DNA of 64,000 nt from the NCBI GenBank assembly GCA_001643675.2, contig LSRY02000067.1, forward strand, positions 2,501-66,500, given 5' to 3'. Positions 46,870-59,280 of this stretch are shown one piece after another. Within the stretch, counting starts at the first letter, position 1, and every line of letters starts with the position of its first letter. Origin of the DNA: Monocercomonoides exilis (Eukaryota; Preaxostyla; Oxymonadida; Polymastigidae). Position numbers and translations under genes: made by a program. The notes beneath the pieces were generated by a model. That model did not search any database, was not told the origin of the DNA, and was given only the letters and a program-made list of their open reading frames with translations.

Positions 46870-47473
46870 GATCACAAAAGTGGTCACTAATTTATCTTAA
46901 GATTTTGCAACAAACAGACATTAAAAGATGTGGGGAAGCGGTTTGTGCGGAAATCTGAGAAAAAATTAGTGACCACTTTTGTGATCGCCAGTCATTTTAA
47001 TTTTCAGTTTTATAATAGTTCCGATCGTTCAACGGATCAAATCTGATGAGAACCTTAATAAAAGTGTTTTTCTAAATGACTGGCGATCACAAAAGTGGTC
47101 ACTAATTTTTTCTCAGATTTCCACGCAGACAGCTTCCCCACATCTTTTAATGTCTGTTTGTTGCAAAATCCGAAGATAAATTAGTGACCACTTTTGTGAT
47201 CGAGATTTTTAATTTCACATATTTTCAGGAAAATGGAACGTATTTATAATTTTTTGTATTTTATTGTGTCAAAAATAAATATGCATTAATTTTCATGTGG
47301 ATATTTTTGTGAGCAAAGCGCAAAGCAATTAATGTATTTGAACCATATTCTCATTTTATTTCTATTAAAAAAGCTGCAATAATAGCAACCAATACGATTT
47401 TTTTCATAAATAATTTGTCGGCCCGAGATGGAATATCAGTGAAAATGAAAGAATAATAATTCATCTTTCAGAA
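46870..47473 (-). repeat. Right terminal inverted repeat
   Basis: Reverse complement of 38,252-38,855 over the full 604 bp with no mismatch noticed, including the paired palindromic units and the spacer. Confidence 0.95.
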
Positions 47474-48049
47474 GTATGTCTGTAAGTGATTCTATTTTAA
47501 TGAGTATTTCTTTGACTTTATTTTTTGTTTCATCATGGTTAATTGGTTTTTTCTACATTATTAATAATTCAATCTAACTTTTTTTTGATTCTCTATTTTG
47601 ACTTATTATTTCTTTGAATATACTCTGAACTTATCTTCATTGATTTTTAGAATTTATTTATAAATTTATTCATCTGACTTTTGGATTTTTTTTTTCATGT
47701 TTATCGTATAATGATAGCTATTTATCGTGACACAACGTGCATTGAAGATGGAGAAAAAAAGATGAAAGCAAATTAACTAAATAATGAAGAAATGAATTTC
47801 TTTTTTAATTGAAAAAGATTTTTGAAGAATTAACAGTTCACTTGAAATGAAGTTTAATTTTTGTTGGATGAAGATGAAGAAAGAGAACATGACGATAGAG
47901 TTCAGAAGAATCAGAAGGAAATATATTTTCTGAATGAAATCATAGCAAAGAGAAAAGAAACAGGAGCAAAACCATTTGAAAATTGATTCGTACTAGCTAA
48001 TTAGCATATTCAAAAGGTGAATGAATAAAAAATCAACTTCTTCGTTGGA
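47474..48049. other. Right flank of large element
   Basis: AT-rich, no supported gene. Ends just upstream of a beta-helix protein fragment. Confidence 0.4.
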
Positions 48050-48454
48050 AGCACTACTGTAAATGGCAGAGGAAATGATGTGTTCTTCAGTGGAAGCAGC
48101 ATAACCCAATCACCATTTGAGAATTGTGGTTCAACAACTCAAACTAAAAGAGTGTGGAATGCCGGAACTGCTGACAATGAAACTTTCAATGGCTGGCTCC
48201 ACCTCGTTGCCCAGAACAAAATCGTTGCCAGCAATGGAACTGATGTCGATGCCTGTGGCAGACCCCAACAGACCCCATGTGCCACCATCGAGTATGCCCT
48301 CACCGGCTTCATTTCCCTCCTCCAAGACGCCTCTCTCACACTCCTCGCCTCAACATTTGTTCCCACTCAAACACTCACTTTCAGCGCTGTTGACACTAAA
48401 ATCACCGGAAACGGCACAGATGCCACCACCATCGCCTCCAGTAGCATTCATTAA
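48050..48454 (+). pseudogene. Beta-helix surface protein fragment
   Basis: Reads TTVNGRGNDVFFSGSSITQS, GSTTQTKRVWNAGTADN, NKIVASNGTDVDACGRPQQT and LTFSAVDTKITGNGTDATTI. It aligns with 57,590-57,950 over the same motifs (NDVFFSG, CGSTT.TKRVWN, DVDACG, CATVE/IEYAL). Only one internal segment survives. It is followed by Ser-codon microsatellite. Confidence 0.7.
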
Positions 48455-48839
48455 CCAAATTCTTCTTCTTCTTCTTCTTTTTCATCATCATCTTCTTCTT
48501 CTGCTGCTGCTAATTCTTTTTCTCAAAATTCTTTTTCCTTTCCCCTCTCGTCCTTCCAATCATCTCATTCGTCTTCCCTTTCTCGCCTATTCCCTTTTCG
48601 GTAGCATGTTTTCAACATCAGAGGAATGTGCGAACATTGCTTCATTTTTTTGCTTGAATGAAGTTCAGTCGCACGACTTCAATGCTTTCATCATCATCTC
48701 AAACTTCTCCCCATATATCGAAAGATTGTTCCATTACACATTCCTCCTCTTCATCGTTTTCTTCCTCATATTAATCATAAGCCGCTTCTCCAAATAACAC
48801 ATCCACTAAATTATCTTCCTTATCTCCATCTTCGTTATC
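48455..48839. other. Low-complexity spacer
   Basis: TCT-rich tract, then sequence without a supported frame. Confidence 0.4.
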
Positions 48840-51800
48840 ATGATTTTCGTTTTTTTTTCCTCCTCTTCTTCTGCTTCTGCTGCTTCTTCTGTTTCCACTT
48901 CGTTGAATGTTGGATTTCCAGCAACCTCTATCCCGATTTCAAGTACTCAGACGAAGAATTCTTCATCCTCTTCTTCGTCTGTTTCACTGCTGAGTGTTCC
49001 AACTACCGCACTCGGCAGATCACTCAAAAAATGCAACAGGTTAAAAGCGCTTGCTGCCTTCAAACGGACGATCTGTAAAAAAAAAGCACATGCAGAATCA
49101 AGGATAGCTCCACCAGAATTTAAATCAGAAATGCTGGGACTGACAAACAAGATGGGTGGAAGCAGCAATAATAACAGCAATAACAATAATAACAGCAAGA
49201 AGAAGAAGCTATTACGTGTGGGGATGGAGCAAGTGCCGCTGAATATTCCACACTGAAGGCCGCCGAAGATGAAGAGGAAGCGGATGATTACTGCGATGGG
49301 GTTGAATCAGCAGGGGAAGAAGAGTGAAGGATGTGCAAATGCAAATGCAACAGCGCAGAATACGAGGCGTTTGGAATCAACTGTTGTAACATTGGCGAGT
49401 AAGAGGATAGTTTTGAAACAAAGAGAAAGTGAAAGAAGAGGATGAAAAAAAGGAGAAAGGAAAAAGGAAAAAGATAAGAAAAGAATTATTTCTGTGTTTG
49501 ACGAGCTTCCTCCAGATGAATTGGAGTTTTGAAGGCAAAAAGGTGAAAAGCGGAGAAAGAAAGCGAGCGTGAAAGGGAAAGGAAAAGCAAAAGAAAAAGC
49601 ATTCCGATCAAAGACAAGTCCGACGTTGAATATATATGATGTGCTGAGTGAGCTGCTTTCGAGAGAGCTGGAGCTGCTTCGTGTGGCAGAAGGCAGCATC
49701 ACATTTGACTCTTCTGAATCTGACACTCGTGAGACAAGTGGAAGAAGCAGAAGTGACACCGATAAGAATGAATATGGCGAGGAAGTGGATGAGGAGGAGG
49801 AGGAGGAAGAAGAAGAAGACGTGGAGTTAGACAGGATTCTCAGTGCAAAGATATTTTTGACAAGAACACGGTCCATTCGGCAGACACTGGAAAAGAGCAG
49901 ATCTGTTTTTGAATATGACACCTCGAACACATGCAACTCGGCAAAAATGAGAGAAAACAGCTGAGTTGAAGCAACATTTAATGCAGCTGAGATGAAAGAG
50001 AGGCAGAAGAAGGAGGCACTTACGAAGATGAAGAAGAACATACTGAAGCTGACACATGGAAGTATTATTTTTCTAATCAAGCCAGCCGACCTTCTGCCAC
50101 CTGCAAATCTCGTTCAGGAAGAGGGATGCAAGGCAAAGACGCTCAAAAGAAAGATCTGGCCGAGAGGGAGGGGGAAGAACATGTACTATTTGTTCGAGAT
50201 GAAGAGAGGAAAGCGTGAGTGAACGGAGAAGGTGCAGTAGACACTGATGAAGCAGAAGAATACAATGAAGATAACGACAATTACGATAGCGATGATAGTT
50301 ACGTTAGCGGTGGTGAAGACAGTTTGGATATAACACGATCTGCTGATACATCAAATGCCGATGAAACATAAAAGACAACAGAAAGAGAAGAAGACTTAAC
50401 TTCACGCCCTGCCCTGCGCTTCACTCCCAAGCAGCCAAAGACGCTTTCATCGGCATCCCAAAACAGCAATCAGAAAAATTCGTATGTTTCTTTCACGCCC
50501 ACCTCATCCATCTCCAGCGGAGAGCTCAGTTCGACCCCTCTGCGGTTTACCTTTCATTCAGCCGAGTCCACAAAGGAAAATGGAGAGAAAGAAGAAGACG
50601 AGAACACAATTGGCTCAGACGTCTACAGAGAAGCCCGGCATAACTCGCGCAAGAGGAACAGCAACGACAGTTTTACTGCTGTTTCTGTGTCACGAAGGCA
50701 TCTTGCCTTGTCTTCCATCAGAGCAGCACTCGGCAGAGAATTGCAGGCACATCTCAGAGCAGCTGCGAGAAACAGGTTTGCGACGGCTTCTTAATGAGAG
50801 AGTTTGTCCAGCCAGACAGGCATGCCAATGCAAATGGAGAAGATGGAGGAGGATGAGTGGATGACTTAGGAAATCCTTCTGTGTTTTGGAGGAAGTGCAG
50901 ACAGAATACAGGGCTGAAGAAGCTGTTTGTGCGATCGATGCAGCAGATGGGGCAGAATGAAGGTGCTGCTTTGTTTCATTTTCTTTGAGAGGCTTTGTTT
51001 CATCTTTTCAACTAACTTGGATCGCCGCAGCTTCTGAAGCCCACTACGATTCCATCATCTCATGCCGGGGCAACAGGGGGAATATTGGCGAATGATGCGA
51101 ACTTGTTTCTGAATCTGCTGTGAGGCACGAGGCTGTTCAGCTTGGGAGGAGAAGATGCTGTGAGAAATGCACAACCGGTGGAGAACATGAGAAATGAGAT
51201 GAATGTGTGGAGATGAGAAGGAAGGACAGCTGTTGAAGGAGGGGACGCGGTAAAAGGCACAGTTGAGCTGTTCTGAGAAGAGAGGGGAATCTTCAGCACT
51301 ATTCCTGATGTGCAGAACAAGATCAATAGAAAGAATGATGAAAATAATTTCTCTTTGTATGCAGTGGAAAGAGAGTCATATGCAATCAATGCGAATATTC
51401 TGCTTGACCCGCTTTTGTTTGCTTCGTCTGTCTTTTTCGAAGACCAACAACTTCTGCTGTCTGCCTCAGAAAATACAATTTTAGTTCCTTTTCAAAGAAC
51501 AGCATATGTCCCATCCATCGGAGAAACTCTGCTCGAACTGACAAATCCATCTTTTCAGGTTGTTCCGCTGTGCATTGAGTATCCATAGAAAGGAGAGCAG
51601 CATTCGATTCTGCCTTCTTCTCTCAAGTTTTCATGGGTGCCTCTTGTCAACATGTGCCCTCTCCCGCTTTCTCATTTGCTCACTTCAATCGTTTGCACTC
51701 TGCCTTCAAAGCTGCTTTCAGCATCTTTCACTTCATCTTCCGTGTTCTCCATCCCTTCTTTATTCGCCTCCTTCGTCGCTTCTATTTCCATTTCTCGGTC

Positions 51801-52490
51801 CATGTCATCCTTCAGCACAACACCTTCCATCATCTCATTCTCCACGCAGCCCCTCGGACCTTCTGCCGCGTAGTCCAATCGCCTGCTGCTTTGTCTGCTG
51901 GCAACGCGCGCTGCACTCAATGCTATTGTCACCGCCACTCTCATGCTGATGGTGAAGAAGGACTTGTTCCACAGAATATCAGCCATATTCGAGACACACA
52001 ATGACCAGAAACCTTCTTCTTCTCCTTCGATGTTCATTTCTGCCTCTCCCATCCAGCGATTGGAGGTTGTTGGCGCTGCATTCGCACAAGCCACACCTTC
52101 CGCTTTTGCTTCTGTCCAGCAAACATCTGAGTCTCAGTCAACTTCATTGGCATCGAATATAACAACAGATGCACTATACCTGAGTGGATCTTCAAATTCT
52201 GCTGCTGATGAAGCTAATACAACTTCTGTTGGCATGCGATAAATGCATAAGGAACAGCAAGTGGAAGAAGAGGAGAACTTCCCTATCAGATAAAGAAAGA
52301 CTAATTCTCAGCAATTCTTCCACATCAGCTTCAGACAAGCGTAACCTCCTCTCAGTTACCTCTCTCTTCTCTTTCGCAATCTCCCTCTCCTTTTCCCTCT
52401 TCTCCGTCATTCACATCAAAAAATTCTCCATCCTTAGTTTTCCTCCCTTTTCCTTCGACTCATTCTCTCCCACTTCAGAGTCGTGAACGG
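48840..52490 (+). pseudogene. Large decayed gene (or genes), unrecognised
   Basis: Protein-like plus-strand blocks in shifting frames: GRSLKKCNRLKALAAFKRTI (about 49,010); SVFDELPPDELEF (about 49,492); YDVLSELLSRELELLRVAEG (about 49,634); LRFTPKQPKTLSSASQNSNQ (about 50,415); VSVSRRHLALSSIRAALGRE (about 50,684); NANILLDPLLFASSVFFEDQ (about 51,390); AFAQATPSAFASVQQTSESQ (about 52,080); and a hydrophobic segment near 52,350-52,410. The base composition is less AT-rich than the flanks. Numerous stops and shifts show decay. It may be one long membrane protein or two genes, with no family recognised. Confidence 0.4.
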
Positions 52491-52980
52491 GTATTTTTTT
52501 CTTTTTCTTTTCTCCCCCATCTGGAGCAATTCCTGAGAATTCTACGACGCGAAGTCTATTTTTTCAAAATTCTTTCTTTTTTTCAAAGGATATTCTTTCA
52601 TCTTCACCTGCAACTGTCCTCCTTGCTCTGCTTTTGTTACAGCTACCATCTGATTCATCATCGTAGTCATCATCATCTTCTTCTTCTTCTGATCGTATTT
52701 CTTCATTTTTTGCATCTTCATAAGTGATAATAGCAGAAATAAAAAAGAATGGAATTTATGAAGAAAAGAAACTAGTTGAATATGAGAAGATGATTGTTTA
52801 GTGAATGAAGAGGATGAAGATAAAGAGAAAGATAAATTTATTAAAAACAGAATATTATGAATGGAATTTGGATTTAAAAAATTGAAGAGATTTTAAAAGA
52901 AAAAAGGATAATATGGAAAAGGAGAGAAGTTGGAAGAGAAGACTTCAACGAGCAGTAAAAGAACGCTAAAACGAAGAAAT
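52491..52980. other. Low-complexity spacer
   Basis: Pyrimidine-rich then purine-rich, without a supported gene. Confidence 0.4.
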
Positions 52981-52982
52981 AA

Positions 52983-53880
52983 TCAATTGTTATTTATCTG
53001 AATCATTCCGTCTGCTGCTTCTTTTTCATGGGTGTCCTTAAGCACAGCAACAAACAGCAGGGAAGGGATGTAAGATGTAATGCTTCGGAGAGCTAATCGA
53101 TGGATGGGAAGCCACTTGGAAAGTACCAGAGAGTGCGCAGTCGCTTTGTCAAAGCGAGGCAATGTTAATCTCACAGAAGTCAGAGCTGATGATGATGCTG
53201 CAGGCAAAGGTGACATTCGGGACAGGCTGATCTGTTGCAGGTGAACAAGCAGCTGTCGATATGTACACAGTTGTTCGCCTCTGAACTGGTCGAAAGAAAT
53301 GGTAGTGAAGAAGGAGAACATCATGCTGAAGAAGCTTATTGACTTATTTAAAACAGAAAGATGAAAATAACACGCTGAATCATTCAGTGGATAAATAGTG
53401 GTGATGAGATGTTCAACAAAGAAGCTGATGCTATTATTGAAAAACCAGCAGAGGCTAGGCAGGACGTAGGGTGGAGAGGTTGGCGCGGGAGAGGAAGAGG
53501 GAGGAAGCGTGAACAGCACGAATAGCAGGGCAGGTGAGGTGGAGGGAATGGACAGATATGCTGGAGAGGCGAAGGGTAACTTTGCAAGCACAAATGAGCA
53601 TTGAGCTGAAGTGGATAGGATGTTTTGGAGAGGAAAAGAGGGAGGAGGACACAGCGAGGGATCCATCGAGGAGGGAGAAGAGGGAAGAGTGAGCAGATGC
53701 GAATGAGGAGTGAAGGAGAAGTAGCAGTGGGTGGGGATGCAGGTGTTGAGAAAGGTGACAACAGCAGAGCATCTGAGGAGGAAGACAGAGATAGAGAAAG
53801 ATGAAAAAGTGCAAGTGAAGATTTTCGTTTAATGGAAGCATTTTTTTGCGCAAAAAATGAAAATTCACAAATTGCATTGT
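52983..53880 (-). pseudogene. Unrecognised minus-strand gene remnant
   Basis: The last 230 codons form an open frame ending SITSYIPSLLFVAVLKDTHE then KEAADGMIQINNN. Upstream blocks include LCTYRQLLVHLQQISLSRMS, LTSVRLTLPRFDKATAHSLV and a Ser/Pro/Leu-rich start. The composition suggests real coding in the 3' part. No family is identified, and the 5' end is lost in low-complexity sequence. Confidence 0.4.
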
Positions 53881-54589
53881 TCAATTTTTTTAATAGTGAT
53901 TTTTTTTATTATCATCTTTCACTTCTTTTGATGAATAAATCTACAAAAGTTCTTTTTTGTATTATTTGTTTTAAAATCGAAATAAACTACAAACTGTGAA
54001 TTTCTTGTGAAATATCCTGCATAACTATCATATTTTTGTTTTTGTGTTTTCGATAATTGTTTTTTTCAACATATTTATTTGGATCTTCAAAATCTATTTT
54101 GAAATTTCTTTTCAATAACATTATTTGACATTCTTCATTTAAGAAATTGATTTATTGAGTATTGAAACAATCATTATCATGCTTTTCAAACAAGATAACT
54201 TATGTTTTATAATGTTTATTGAATTTTCGAGTTTTTTTTTGAAATTATTTTTATTTTAAGATATTTGTAATAAAATAAATTGGAAACAAATTAAAAACAA
54301 CAAATAATTAATAATGATAATATATTAAACTAAATTTTTATAAAAATATAAATAAAAATTTTCTAATAAACCCCACCCTTAATGAAAAATTATTATGATC
54401 AAACTTCGTTATTTTTTATGATTTCAAAAAAAAAAACCCGTGTAACAAAAATTTCATATTTCAATATAATTTTTGTTTCCACGAACGAAACTTATTTAAA
54501 ACGGAAATTATAACATTGTCGTTATTTTGTTTTCATAACATGGAAATACAGCGATTAGGAACAGAAATTTGATCGAAATATAAATTTCT

Positions 54590-54744
54590 TATTTTATTAG
54601 GAAATAAAACAAAAGGAACTTTTTAAAAAAATATAGACATGTCATAAACAATTTGTGTCCCCTATATCAACTTATTTTTATCAAAATCTCATTGAAAAAA
54701 AAATATGATTATCGCTCGAATTGAAGTGTGATTTCAAAAAGGAT
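54590..54744 (-). repeat. Diverged AT-rich repeat, copy 2 (inverted)
   Basis: Its reverse complement aligns with 18,272-18,410, best over the last 21 bp (54,724-54,744). The remainder is diverged with indels. Confidence 0.5.
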
Positions 54745-55083
54745 TTGCTTCTTTAAAAATTCAAAAATTTTGAAAATGAGTCAATTTTTATTTCAAAAAA
54801 TTGGGGGAAAAGTCAGTTATAAAAAATCAAAAGAAAATAAAATAGTTCATCTTTATGACATTTCTGAACACTCAGAATAAGCCTCTGTAACAGACCGATA
54901 TTTCTAAAGCCTCTCTACAAGTCGACCGGATTAACTGTTTAATTTTTCATCAATTTTTGATGATAAAAAGAAAAAATTAAAATTAAAATTTTTTGTTTTT
55001 CATAATTATTAAAGAGTTAATATTTTATTATCTAGAAAAAAAATTTCCCAAAAATAATTTAAGAAATTATATTCATGCGCACT

Positions 55084-55144
55084 AGACAGATCTTTGACAA
55101 GATCTGTCTTCGACAAAAATCAGTCGTTTGACAAAAATCAGTCG
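55084..55144. repeat. Palindrome plus 15-bp direct repeat
   Basis: AGACAGATC (55,084-55,092) pairs with GATCTGTCT (55,101-55,109) across an 8-base loop. It is followed by two copies of GACAAAAATCAGTCG at 55,112 and 55,130. Confidence 0.7.
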
Positions 55145-56169
55145 AGTTTTTAAAAAAAGTGAAAATGATGACTTTTTCTTGATTAATTGTCAGTCTTTCC
55201 AATATCAAGTCGTAAGAAAACAGTAATATTTTGTTTTCTCTTCATGTTATTTTGAAGTTTGTGTGTTTTTCTTTAAATTGTTGCAGAAGATATGGGTGAT
55301 TATTTTTGAAATAATTATTTTTCATTGTTTTTTTTCGGATGCATGAGAATTACGAAACAACATATTTAATCAATAAAAACCAAGATGTTAAAACAAAAAT
55401 CTGTATTTTTTCTAAATATTTGCAAAAATAAAAAGTGCTTGTAATTTTCAATAATAATTATTGATCGCATAATAAATAATACTTTTTATTTAGTAAAATG
55501 ATTTTTTATTGATGTTTTTTTCAGCAAGGAGATACTATTTTCAAAGGAGTCATCTCTATCAGAGCACATTGAATTTATATTTTTGAGGTAACTGTTTAGG
55601 AAACAGTCTAAGCAATTTTGTCTAACTTTTCGAAGAATTACATTTCAGAATGGTTTTCAAATGTTTTTGCTTCTTTTAAGCAATTTCAATATATAACGAA
55701 CAAATATGAATTGAAAGATATCTCTTTCTATTTTTTTGTTGTTCAAAAATTGTTATTTATCGAAGTTTCGAGAAATAGTAACAAAAACACATGCATGAAC
55801 ACAAACAGCTTTTTTCATATTAATTTATTTGAAAACAATGAATACAACTTAACGAGTTTTTAACTAAATTTAATAAAATTTGAGTTTAGAAAAAGTGAGC
55901 AAGGAATTGATAGTTATAATTAGAATTGACAAAAATTTAACTTCAAAAGCAATTTCTTTTGTTAAAGATTTATTGTAAATTCGTCGTTTCAAAAATAATA
56001 TTGTTTTATGGAAAGATAAAAAGAGTGACAGAAATTTAAAGAAAGAAAAAGAATTTGTTTTATATGTTCAAGTTAAATATTTAACTTGCATATGTTGTCC
56101 TTTAACAAATCTCACGCTCATTAACACCTATTTATGAATAAGCTTCCTCAGCGTGATCCCCCTTTTTGA

Positions 56170-57989
56170 TTGCGCATTCTTTATCACTAGAAAGTATTAT
56201 TTGCTTTCACAATTTTTTCCTCCACCTCCCACATCCAAACATCTTCCCTCACCAACAGCCACCACCACCACTGCCCTCTCTTCCTCTCTGCCCATGCCTC
56301 CCTCGCCCTCACAAACTTCTCCCTCACCACCCACCAACCAGCCATCATCTCCTTCCCCCTCTTCTCCACCCCAAACAATCTCCTCCCAGATACCCACTCC
56401 CCAATCCCTGCCTCCTTCTCCATCTCCCACTCCTCCTTCTCCTCTTTCGTCTCCATCATCCAGCCCTTCCTTTTTTCTCCTTCTTCCCTCTCTTCCCCTT
56501 CCCCTTCTCCATCTCCTTCCCTTTCCCCTTCTATTTCCTCTTCCTCTTCCCCTTCCCCTCTCCATGACCATCACCAATCCCATCCCCACCTCCAAATCCA
56601 CCTCAATCTCCATCTCTCAAACACCGTCTTCTCAAACATCTCCTCTCCTCAATCCCCTCGAACTCTTCCATCCCTTCCCTCCCACTCACTCAACCCATTC
56701 ACATCAACCACCTCAACCTCTTCCTCCTCTTCTACAACCACTTCCACCAACTCCAATAAAATCCTTTCCTTCTCCCTTCACTCATCGCTCTCCATCCACT
56801 CGACCATCTTCAAATACACAACCCCTATGATGGCGCCATCCTCCCCAACCTCAACATCCCATCTACATCCCTCTCTGCCTTCAACACTTCTTTTCTCAGC
56901 CAAGCACGCTTTTCACCAAATGATCTTATCAAATATGACGGATCAGAAACTCAAAAAACGGAATTAAGTAGATTGTCCTTTTCTGATTTGAATAGCTATC
57001 TATTTGAATGGTGCATATGGGAAAATTCAAACAGCGGAGATTATTGGGGTGGTGCTCTTAGTATTTCTTACACGAATGCGAATCTCGCTATCACTTCTTG
57101 CTCATTTAACAATTGTTCCTGTAATGGAAATGGTGGAGCATTGTTTTGCAATAGTTTGTTAAAAATTGACATCACAAAATCCAATTTCACAAGCTGTTCA
57201 GCTGCTCATGGAGGAGCAGTCCATGCTACAAATCCACGATCAAATTCTGTTTGGACATTCTCAGATAACAGAGTGGAAAGTTGTTCAATATCCAGTTGGT
57301 ATGGAACTGGTTGGTATTTTGGACTAAATAATAATCAGTTAAATTTTCAGTTCTTGTTTTCCAAATGCAAGTGTATTTCAAATTCTGGTGGTGATGCTGC
57401 TGGCTCTCTCACATTTCATTGGCCTCCACAAAACAAACCAAGTCAATTTTCAATCAATGATTGCCAGTTTATAAACAATAAATTGAACTCTTCTTCAACA
57501 TATGGAGGTGCTGCAATGTGTTTTTATCCTCCTTTTTCATGGATGAATGGAGTAAAATTCATCACATTCTGCTTTTTCGATGGCAACACTGCAACTAATG
57601 GCAGGTGGAATGATGTGTTCTTCAGTGGTAATGCCATTATTCAATCCTCATTCCAGCAATGTGGATCAACAACACCAACAAAAAGAGTGTGGAATCCAGA
57701 AACTGCAGATTATGCGATGTACAACAGTTGGCTTCCAATCATCTCTCAAAATAAAATTGTTGCAAATGGTGGAAGTGATGTCGATGCCTGTGGCAAAGCA
57801 CAGCAAAGCTCCTGTGCCACAGTGGAGCATGCTCTTGGATACGTTGCTCCCTTCAGCGATGCCTCCCTCTCTCTTCTCGTCTCCACTTTCACTCCCACAA
57901 AGACTCTCACATTCAGCACGGTCGATACAAAATTCACTGCAAATGATGAACTTTCTCAAAATTTCCTCCATTATTTCTTCAAATTCTGA
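56170..57989 (+). pseudogene. Beta-helix surface protein, frameshifted
   Basis: The main open part runs from about 56,822 to 57,989 and begins YDGAILPNLNIPSTSLSAFN. Its repeats, such as GGALSISYTNANLAITSCSF, NGNGGALFC, SNFTSCSAAHGGAVHATN and INDCQFINNKLNSSSTYGGA, are typical right-handed beta-helix coils with GGA turns. DVDACGKAQQSSCATVEHAL is shared with the 48.1-kb fragment. The upstream Ser/Pro-rich stretch to 56,170 (FSNISSPQSP, LSIHSTIFKYTT) is in another frame, so there is a shift near 56,818. The frame ends at 57,989 without a membrane anchor or kinase domain. It would be an extracellular adhesin-like protein if repaired by splicing; as it stands it is a truncated copy. Confidence 0.65.
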
Positions 57990-58620
57990 TAATTTTTCAT
58001 TTCACTTCATATTTATGAGCTGCCATCTTCTTTTCAACAGGAGTGTATATCATCGCTTATCTTTCGAGAAGTCTGATATTGGCTCAGATAAAAGTATTTC
58101 TTTGTCATTTTCCATTTAACTTTTCTTCTTCATCAAATGAAAATAAAGCTCGTTGCTAAATGGAATATTCCCTTTTCCATTCTTCAAAAATAATTTCTTC
58201 AAGCACATTCGAAGATTTTCCACAAATTATAATTTCCTCGCATTTCCTATTCTGATGTCAACCTGATATTCGTCACATTTTTAATATAGAATTATCCTTC
58301 GATTATTTGTTTTCTCATAAATTATGTTCTCCTCGTTTAATCATCCTCTCGTTCCATTGAAGGCAAATGACGTTGTGAAATTTGTCGAAGATCATCCTCA
58401 TAATCATTCGCCCCAAACATCCTATCCTGCCATGTTCTTTATGTTTTCGGTGAATTCTTTCAGCTTCCAAATGAAAAGCAGAGGTAATCTACATTTTCTG
58501 TTGCATGCATGATGATCTGCTATTCTGTATCAAAATATCCCATTTCATTGCCATGTTATGTCCGGCTGAAATTCTATGTTAGAATGAATATTTCTTTTGC
58601 GTTTCCAATTTGAGTAGATT
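57990..58620. other. Spacer with a short unrecognised frame
   Basis: A 62-codon frame at 58,324-58,512 (PLVPLKANDVVKFVEDHPHN) may be a gene fragment. Otherwise AT-rich. Confidence 0.35.
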
Positions 58621-59280
58621 TGAATGCCTCTTGGTGAATTCGAGGGGAGTTGAATGAAATGAAAAAATCAACATGGTTCTTGATGTTCATCGAAGAAGGC
58701 GTTGAAGAAGACAAAGAAGAAGAAAATATGAAAAGACTGATGTTGAACAGATGGCTTTTTTTCTTATCGGAATTGTTAAAAAAAATGAAACGAAGAATCA
58801 TTTGACGATTGATCTGCCGAGTTTTGGAAAAGTGAATGAAGCTGTTTTCCTTACGGTTTTGCGGAGCTGCAGATTGTACAGCAAATACACATCAGAAGGT
58901 CGATGATCTGATCCAATGTCAAGTGAGTGAAAATGATATTGAAGGAGTTTTAGAAGAAGATAACAATGAAGTTGAAGATGTTACAGCTTATGGAAAAGGA
59001 AATGACGAAGAAGAAATAAAAGAATCGAAAGAAAATAAAGGAAATGAAGAAGAAGAAGAAGAAGAAGATGGTGAAAAAGAAGAATTGGAGTTGGTGGAAT
59101 ACAGTCCAAAGGCAGAGGAAGGCTGGATTGTTTAAAAGGATGAATTGGATGGAGATGCAGAAAGCAGTGAAGAAGAACAAGAAACAGATGATGATGATAG
59201 AGGAATCTGTTTGCATTCTTCTTTCTGCATCGCAACTGAAGCACTTCTGCTCAGATGCTCAAAATGAGGCTGACTCCTAA
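58621..59280 (+). pseudogene. Acidic unrecognised gene remnant
   Basis: Plus-strand pieces FIEEGVEEDKEEENMKRLML and LRFCGAADCTANTHQKVDDL, then a Glu/Lys-rich run ending ELELVEYSPKAEEGWIV at 59,135, with further acidic codons after a stop. No family is recognised. It is convergent with, and may overlap the 3' end of, gene copy B. Confidence 0.35.

Larger units (their letters stand above)
38252..47473 (+). mobile_element. 9.2-kb DNA transposon with 604-bp terminal inverted repeats
   Basis: Bounded by inverted repeats at 38,252-38,855 and 46,870-47,473, equal in length and, as read, identical. Inside are the copy 1 USP-DDE gene, a candidate structured RNA and a nested TTAA-flanked element (43,858-46,754). 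Without the nested element the transposon would be about 6.3 kb. No target-site duplication is clear: the left flank ends AGATGCAT and the right flank begins GTATGTCT. The two identical repeats suggest recent insertion or ongoing conversion, while frameshifts in the gene suggest this copy cannot make its own transposase. An inverted segmental duplication is the alternative, but a transposase-like gene inside the repeats favours a transposon. Confidence 0.8.
53881..56152. other. Long AT-rich intergenic region
   Basis: About 2.3 kb of very AT-rich DNA with no gene. It holds the inverted copy of the 18.3-kb repeat and a small palindrome/direct-repeat cluster at 55,084-55,144. Confidence 0.6.

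Noticed and set aside
48947-50080. Minus-strand Ser/Leu-rich frames
   Set aside because: Complement of low-complexity codons in the plus-strand decayed gene; they lack protein-like composition.
56187-56613. Minus-strand Gly/Glu/Arg-rich frames
   Set aside because: Shadow of the Ser/Pro-rich plus-strand stretch upstream of the beta-helix protein.
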